64,000 nt of DNA from an uncultured Bacteroidota bacterium (GTDB taxonomy: Bacteria; Bacteroidota; Bacteroidia; B-17B0; Aurantibacillaceae), in contig CALMVZ010000018.1 in assembly GCA_937873155.1 (NCBI GenBank), forward strand, positions 1 through 64,000, in the 5' to 3' direction. Shown one piece after another: positions 59,363-64,000 of this stretch. A program made the position numbers and the translations under genes. The notes beneath the pieces were generated by a model. That model worked only from the letters and a program-made list of their open reading frames with translations, was not told the origin of the DNA and made no database searches. Each line of letters starts with the position of its first letter. Positions within the stretch are counted from its first letter, which is position 1.

Positions 59363-60889
59363 TTAAACATAATGCTTAAAGGGTAAGACATCCGAAATTA
59401 CGTTCTTTCCTGCTGTCAACACTTCACCAATAGAATCTGCAAACCGCAATGTCACAGGTTCACCATCTCCATAGATGCAGGCGTTGTAATTTAATTTTGT
59501 AAGAGCAAGTATGTCCTTACAAACTTGTTTTATATCTTCTTTGCCTCTCGTTACTTCAACAGAAATCGGATTTGGAGTCTCCAAGCCAATTTGAGTTTGA
59601 AGACGTGGAATAAATCCCTTCGTCCACAAAAAGGCTTTGCTATCAGACATCAGCATTGCCATTCCTCTTGGAACACAGAATTTAAACTGTCGATACAATT
59701 TGAAATTGCTTGTAGATTGGATTCTCACACCCACAATCTCAGATTTCCCAGCAACTGCTTCAGAGAAACCTTCCCATTCATCATCATCGAAGTAGGTTTT
59801 TGCATGAATAAAAATTTGCTTTGGATACTTACCATTACCCAATTTTGCTTTGAACGCTTCAAGAGATTGACTAATCAATTTATTTGCGTCATCCTTTGAG
59901 ATGTGATACTCCTTTGTTTCAGGATTGTACCAAGGCCCGATATTTCCCCGAAAGACCATTCCGTCACCGGAGTCAAGAAACATTTGGGCGGCACAGCAAG
60001 CATTTCTACTCGCATCGCTTTTGTCGAGTTTCTTATATACTAAGCCTAAATAGCACACATCGTCTCTTACATCCCCTAATCGCCAAGGTAGGCCGCCCAC
60101 TTTATAATACATTGTGGTTGAAATATTCCATGCCTTTGCGGTGTCAAAAATTCTTTCCTTTTCAATTCGTTTCTCATTAGTCCAGGTCTTCTCATAAGCA
60201 ATCGTACTTTCTCTTATTACCTGAGTCACGATTTTATCATTAAGCAATTTAGCTTTTAGTTGATTATGGAAGTTAATTTCAAAATCATAAGCCTCCTGCA
60301 ATGCCTCCTTTTCCTCATTCATTTCGTCGAATAAAAAACTTTGGGTGCTATTGCGATCCTTTTTACTTAATCCAACTTTGATATTGTCTGCTGCCTTTGG
60401 AATTTTTGAATTCGGTCGTCCGAATTTATATACGTCATCAGGGATCACAACAAACCACATTGAAATCGGTTGTTCTTCCTGTTTGTGATATAGAGCAAGT
60501 TTTTCAGAATAAAGGTTAGTTAAATTATGTACCCTTTGATGGCCATCTTCGTAGTGTAAAAATTTGATAATATCACTCTCCGATACTTCAACTTCACTAA
60601 GATTATTAAAGTTAATGTGTATGCCAAATATTGATTCCAGCCCGGGGAAATATGGACGGGCGACATCCTTCTTTATACCGAAGATTGGTTTGTGAATCTG
60701 TTTAAGAAAATCAATAAGATAGTTTCGCTGTTTTTCTGGTCCGATGATTCCAATATTAATTTGTCCTTTTATTTTATCCTTGTAAAAAGGACCAAATAGC
60801 ATCAAGCCGTCTCTTGGATCAGAAGCCTTTTGATTGAAGCCAAAGGTTAAGTTTGGTTCATTTATATATGTCAACTCCGGTTCAATCAT
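59363..60889 (-). CDS. Short prokaryotic Argonaute (MID-PIWI) of a SPARTA system
   Basis: Typical short pAgo of 508 residues from the ATG at 60889, chosen over 60907 because GAGGAAA lies about 10 bases before it and because family members start just before ELTYINEP. Family segments: DPRDGLMLFGP, GLPWRLGDVRDDVCYLGLVYKK, ACCAAQMFLDSGDG, LALTKLNYNACIYGDGEPVTLRFA at the end. The PIWI lacks the catalytic DEDX set, as in all short pAgos, so it senses nucleic acid but does not cut. It overlaps the TIR-APAZ stop. Confidence 0.93.
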   Translation of the reverse strand: MIEPELTYINEPNLTFGFNQKASDPRDGLMLFGPFYKDKIKGQINIGIIGPEKQRNYLIDFLKQIHKPIFGIKKDVARPYFPGLESIFGIHINFNNLSEVEVSESDIIKFLHYEDGHQRVHNLTNLYSEKLALYHKQEEQPISMWFVVIPDDVYKFGRPNSKIPKAADNIKVGLSKKDRNSTQSFLFDEMNEEKEALQEAYDFEINFHNQLKAKLLNDKIVTQVIRESTIAYEKTWTNEKRIEKERIFDTAKAWNISTTMYYKVGGLPWRLGDVRDDVCYLGLVYKKLDKSDASRNACCAAQMFLDSGDGMVFRGNIGPWYNPETKEYHISKDDANKLISQSLEAFKAKLGNGKYPKQIFIHAKTYFDDDEWEGFSEAVAGKSEIVGVRIQSTSNFKLYRQFKFCVPRGMAMLMSDSKAFLWTKGFIPRLQTQIGLETPNPISVEVTRGKEDIKQVCKDILALTKLNYNACIYGDGEPVTLRFADSIGEVLTAGKNVISDVLPFKHYV

Positions 60890-62303
60890 GTTTAATTTCC
60901 TCATCAATTATTTTTTCCTCCTCAGCTTCATCTTCACGTTCCTCCTCGACAAATATCTCTTGTCGGTTTATGTCAGTAGGATCAGTATAACCTACCTCAG
61001 ACCAAAATAGCTCAACGTTTGTTTTCATTTTAATTGAAGAGTCGCTACTAATTGGGATTTCAATCAGTTCATTTTCATTCTTAAGACTGTTTATGTAACC
61101 AATCAATAAGTCACGCCACTCTTCATTAAACATTCTTTTTCCCTTTTTTCTGCGATGCGAGTGCTGGAGTTCCTTTTCTTCCCAAGCCTTAAAACCGTCT
61201 TCTGTAAATATTACGTGTGTTTTAACTGAAAATCCAAGAAATGGCTCTAAAGTCGGTCGAAAGGATAATGCGAAGTGCCATCTACCCAATTCCAAATACT
61301 TTCCAAATAGATTTTTTTTCTTTGGCTTTCTCGCATTAGAATAAGGGTAAAAGTAAGACACCTTTGATGTTGGCAGACTTTTGAAATTGTGATAATATGC
61401 ATTTGATTTATTCGCAAGCTCATACCAATACAAACCTTTTTGCTTTAAAAATAGATGCAAAGACCGTTTGAAAAGTTTTTTAAAATGATTCATACAGTCT
61501 TTATGAGTTGGAAAGACTTCCCTGTCAAAACCCAACAGCAAATCAGAAACACGAATTTCGTGTGTTTCTTTGGGCAGAACTTCTACCTCATCATGATCAC
61601 GTTTAACATTATAATTCAGGTCTTTTCTGAAAGTAGAAATGCAATTAGCAATTATAGAAATCGGATAATCTTGATTTTGATCAAAGATCGCTTTAGCCTG
61701 CGCTTCGTTCTCAAAGCGATAAATGAAAAATGACTCAGGAAAAGAATCTACGCTCCACCAATTTGTATAGTATAACTCTTTCTTTTCAATGATTGGACTC
61801 TTAACCGATAAATTTGAAAGATACCATTCTGAAAATTCATTGTTAACCTGAGATGCGTTTCTCGGAATGTTGTCCTTATTAAATTTATCTAAAAGGGTTT
61901 CCAGTCCCTTGCCCCAATTATCAGTGAAAGAAATTTGATTTAATCGATCTGCTCCTATGAAAAGGTTATATGCAGAATGATCGATCTTCACCAACGTAAT
62001 GAAATCAATCAATTCCGGATGTTGTTTAGCTATACTCTCTGATAAGCTAAACTCTTTATAAACGCCGTCCTTTAGTTTTCCTGCTTGACCATTCTGCAAT
62101 ATTTTCTCACTGTAAACAAGAAGAACTTTAACAGCTTCGTTTCTGATAACCAAGTCTATCTTTTCCCAAAACTTCTCTCCACCTAATAATTCGTTTTTAT
62201 CTATCCAAACTTTATATCCAAGTAACTCCAACCTGGACGCCAACCAAATCGAAAATTCGTTGTCATCAGGAGTAGCATGACTTATAAAGATTGTGTCTCT
62301 CAT
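60882..62303 (-). CDS. TIR-APAZ protein of a SPARTA system
   Basis: The N-terminal TIR domain (TIFISHATPDDNEFSIWLASRLELLGYKVWIDKNELL ... KVLLVYSEKIL, residues 1-130) is an NAD-degrading effector in this family. The rest is an APAZ region (SVDSFPESFFIYRF, WHFALSFRPTLEPFLGFSVKTHVIFTEDG, QHSHRRKKGKRMFNEEW) that binds the Argonaute. 473 residues, acidic tail. In SPARTA, guide-target binding triggers oligomerisation and NAD loss, stopping plasmid or phage spread. Confidence 0.92.
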   Translation of the reverse strand: MRDTIFISHATPDDNEFSIWLASRLELLGYKVWIDKNELLGGEKFWEKIDLVIRNEAVKVLLVYSEKILQNGQAGKLKDGVYKEFSLSESIAKQHPELIDFITLVKIDHSAYNLFIGADRLNQISFTDNWGKGLETLLDKFNKDNIPRNASQVNNEFSEWYLSNLSVKSPIIEKKELYYTNWWSVDSFPESFFIYRFENEAQAKAIFDQNQDYPISIIANCISTFRKDLNYNVKRDHDEVEVLPKETHEIRVSDLLLGFDREVFPTHKDCMNHFKKLFKRSLHLFLKQKGLYWYELANKSNAYYHNFKSLPTSKVSYFYPYSNARKPKKKNLFGKYLELGRWHFALSFRPTLEPFLGFSVKTHVIFTEDGFKAWEEKELQHSHRRKKGKRMFNEEWRDLLIGYINSLKNENELIEIPISSDSSIKMKTNVELFWSEVGYTDPTDINRQEIFVEEEREDEAEEEKIIDEEIKHD

Positions 62304-62306
62304 TTT

Positions 62307-64000
62307 TTAAATCAATAAGTCTCTTAGTTTTCTATTCTGATCATCAGTTACAATTTCCCATAAATCTTTGGCAGCTTCCGTGTCCTTTATTCTCAAAAAG
62401 TGCCTGATCTTATCGTGACCTTGCTTAAGTTTTATTTGAGCATTTACTACATCCGTTGTTCCATCAGATAATTTTACCCGTTCGATGAAGTCACAGTTCG
62501 GATTACTAATCATCCAAGTTCCATTCAACAACTTAAAAACCCTGAGATTTTCCTTTAGTTGAATTTTATACTTCCAGTTCTCTCCATCATGCCCTATTTC
62601 AGACAAGTGAATTATCGTCGGATTTGCTTCGTTCACACCAATGAGATTGCGAAACGCCAGCTGCCTTAGCTGTATAACAATATTGATTATCGCATCCAGT
62701 TCTTGTTTATATATAGGTGTGTCAATGTTATCATGAGACAATGGATTCAAAAGAAGGTCTTTGTATTCTTTTAATCGCTTGAAGTCATCAAAATTTCCAC
62801 CGAACTCTTCGTAGGATTTCTTAAAATTATCAATGAGGGTATCTAATTGAAGCGGTTTAACACCTTCTTCAGCAGAAAGCTTTATTGTTTTATTCGAAGG
62901 CAACAAATGCTTTAGGATTCTCTCACATTCCTTTCTCAAATAATTTGCACACGTGGCATAATCAAACAACTTAAGATATTTTTTAGCCTGATCAAGATAA
63001 TCCACACTGGCTGGAAGGAATGGAATAGGAATTAGCTGCGTATTTTCATCACGGTAGATTTCTTTTATACCCCATTTATCCAGCACACCGTCCGAGTCGA
63101 GTCTTCTTTTAACCATATTGAAAAAGCCTCGGTCATGCGTCATAATGACAATTTGATAATCATTGAATTCTTGCAAGACTAAATCCAAAACAATATCCCT
63201 GTTGGACATATCAAGCGATATCAAAAGATCATCAAGGACTAAAAGTTTAGGCGCAGCTTCAATATATTTTTCGTCAAGAATCGCAAAACGAATAGCCAAG
63301 GCAATTGTTGTTAGTCGTGCTTCATTCAAAAACGAATGAGGTCTTTCAACCTTTTCTTTGCCACCCGTTAAACCTGCGTGGATGTATTCCACTTCCAAAA
63401 GAATTTTAGGAGGAATTGTTTTGTGATTTCTTTTTGTGGTACTACCGGGCTCAAACTCATCGTAAGAAGTTGGTACGTATCGCAATTTCAATTTCAGCTC
63501 TTGCTTAAACTTCGTTTGCAAATACTCGTTGGCCGATTCTATAATGTTATTTAAATAGGCTTCGAATTCCTCATTAAACTCTACTATTCGTTGCTTAAAC
63601 CGGGGGTAGTCCGGATGGCGCATAACAGTCCTTGGTTGCATCCCCGGCTTTAAAAATAGCCACCAGTCAAGTGCATTGGTATTCCCAGGAGATATCTCCT
63701 TGGTAAAATTAATGAACACGAGAATTTCCTTTTCAAATAAGGGAAATAGATCGATTTGATCTCGGTTACTAAAATCATATATTCTTGAAAGCAGACGATA
63801 ATTAATGAAATCACTTGTTTGAGCAATTTCCTTGACGACAGAATCGGTTTTGGTATTAATTAAATTAAACGATATCTTTTTAGTTAATACAGATTGATGT
63901 TCGTCCTCCAGATCTACGATAATGGCTCCTTCCGCAGGAGCAGCGGTAAATCGGTTCACCAAATTTTGAGGATCAGCTAAGTCGAAGTACTTCTTTATAT
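62307..64000 (-). CDS. ABC/SMC-like ATPase upstream of SPARTA (5' end outside window)
   Basis: The frame is open to the right edge, so the N-terminus is missing (first in-frame start seen is the TTG at 63962). ABC features: signature-like FLNEARLTTIALAIRFAIL, Walker B KLLVLDDLLISLDMSNR with D-loop, and VIMTHD switch His. The C-terminal 230 residues are helical (ANYLRKECERILKHLLP ... LLLNPLSHDN), recalling HEPN/DUF4145-like domains. It ends 3 bases before the TIR-APAZ start, so it is probably one transcript with SPARTA. Defence ATPase likely; family not certain. Confidence 0.7.
   Translation of the reverse strand, partial: IKKYFDLADPQNLVNRFTAAPAEGAIIVDLEDEHQSVLTKKISFNLINTKTDSVVKEIAQTSDFINYRLLSRIYDFSNRDQIDLFPLFEKEILVFINFTKEISPGNTNALDWWLFLKPGMQPRTVMRHPDYPRFKQRIVEFNEEFEAYLNNIIESANEYLQTKFKQELKLKLRYVPTSYDEFEPGSTTKRNHKTIPPKILLEVEYIHAGLTGGKEKVERPHSFLNEARLTTIALAIRFAILDEKYIEAAPKLLVLDDLLISLDMSNRDIVLDLVLQEFNDYQIVIMTHDRGFFNMVKRRLDSDGVLDKWGIKEIYRDENTQLIPIPFLPASVDYLDQAKKYLKLFDYATCANYLRKECERILKHLLPSNKTIKLSAEEGVKPLQLDTLIDNFKKSYEEFGGNFDDFKRLKEYKDLLLNPLSHDNIDTPIYKQELDAIINIVIQLRQLAFRNLIGVNEANPTIIHLSEIGHDGENWKYKIQLKENLRVFKLLNGTWMISNPNCDFIERVKLSDGTTDVVNAQIKLKQGHDKIRHFLRIKDTEAAKDLWEIVTDDQNRKLRDLLI

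Overview
The window reads as accessory DNA of a Bacteroidota genome. The evidence is the RHS core signature (YRYGFNGKEND-type), A-rich start contexts instead of Shine-Dalgarno sites on most genes, TAnnTTTG-like promoter boxes, lipoproteins and an orphan TonB C-terminal domain, and a short Argonaute/TIR pair that resembles the Maribacter/Crenotalea SPARTA proteins. No rRNA, tRNA, CRISPR array or core metabolic gene was seen.

Layout. A large RHS gene enters from the left edge (3-908) with a YwqK-like lipoprotein behind it. Small regulators and lipoproteins follow (1542-2748), then a minus-strand cluster with a serine recombinase, a coiled-coil protein and zinc-ribbon proteins (2781-5727). Module 1 comes next: a primase-helicase (5918-8224) and two tyrosine recombinases (8417-10241), followed by an orphan RHS tip with small partner genes (10354-12853). 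A second orphan RHS tip cassette faces it on the minus strand (13016-15503), and behind that lies module 2, also on the minus strand (15653-20031). To its right is a defence operon (20521-29632): a BsuBI/PstI-type restriction-modification system run together with a nucleosidase and a double-GTPase (DO-GTPase1/2, GASH, GAP1) conflict system. Four uncharacterised minus-strand genes follow (29671-32079), then an HTH-ImmA-like regulator, small HTH proteins, and a 12-copy array of 10-bp repeats (34171-34290).

From 35285 to 51264 lies a virus-like block on the plus strand. It holds many small membrane proteins, a WHy/LEA protein, a transglutaminase-like protein, a capsid-like candidate, a run of small beta-rich proteins, two annexin-like repeats, a peptidoglycan-binding protein, an amidase, an L,D-transpeptidase-like protein, holin-like proteins and a one-piece spanin candidate. 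A RadC-Dcm fusion, a Dam methylase and a RadA-like ATPase follow. No terminase, portal or tail gene was recognised, so a tailless, membrane-containing virus is the best inference. A third RHS tip, a peptidoglycan amidase with a lipoprotein partner, sits at 51862-53674 with module 3 (53860-58954) behind it. Module 3 is followed by a SPARTA operon (59363-62303) and an SMC/ABC-like ATPase that runs off the right edge.

How it fits together. The same module occurs three times: primase-helicase, a tyrosine recombinase with all catalytic residues, a partner recombinase lacking the first catalytic arginine, a terminator, and then an RHS core fragment with a toxin-like tip and downstream partners. Cargo lies on the primase side of each module. 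The inference is a family of integrative elements whose one end carries an exchangeable RHS tip and whose other side carries defence genes or, for module 2, possibly a provirus. A 42-bp sequence found in opposite orientations at the module 2 primase/regulator junction and in front of the virus-like operon ties those two parts together.
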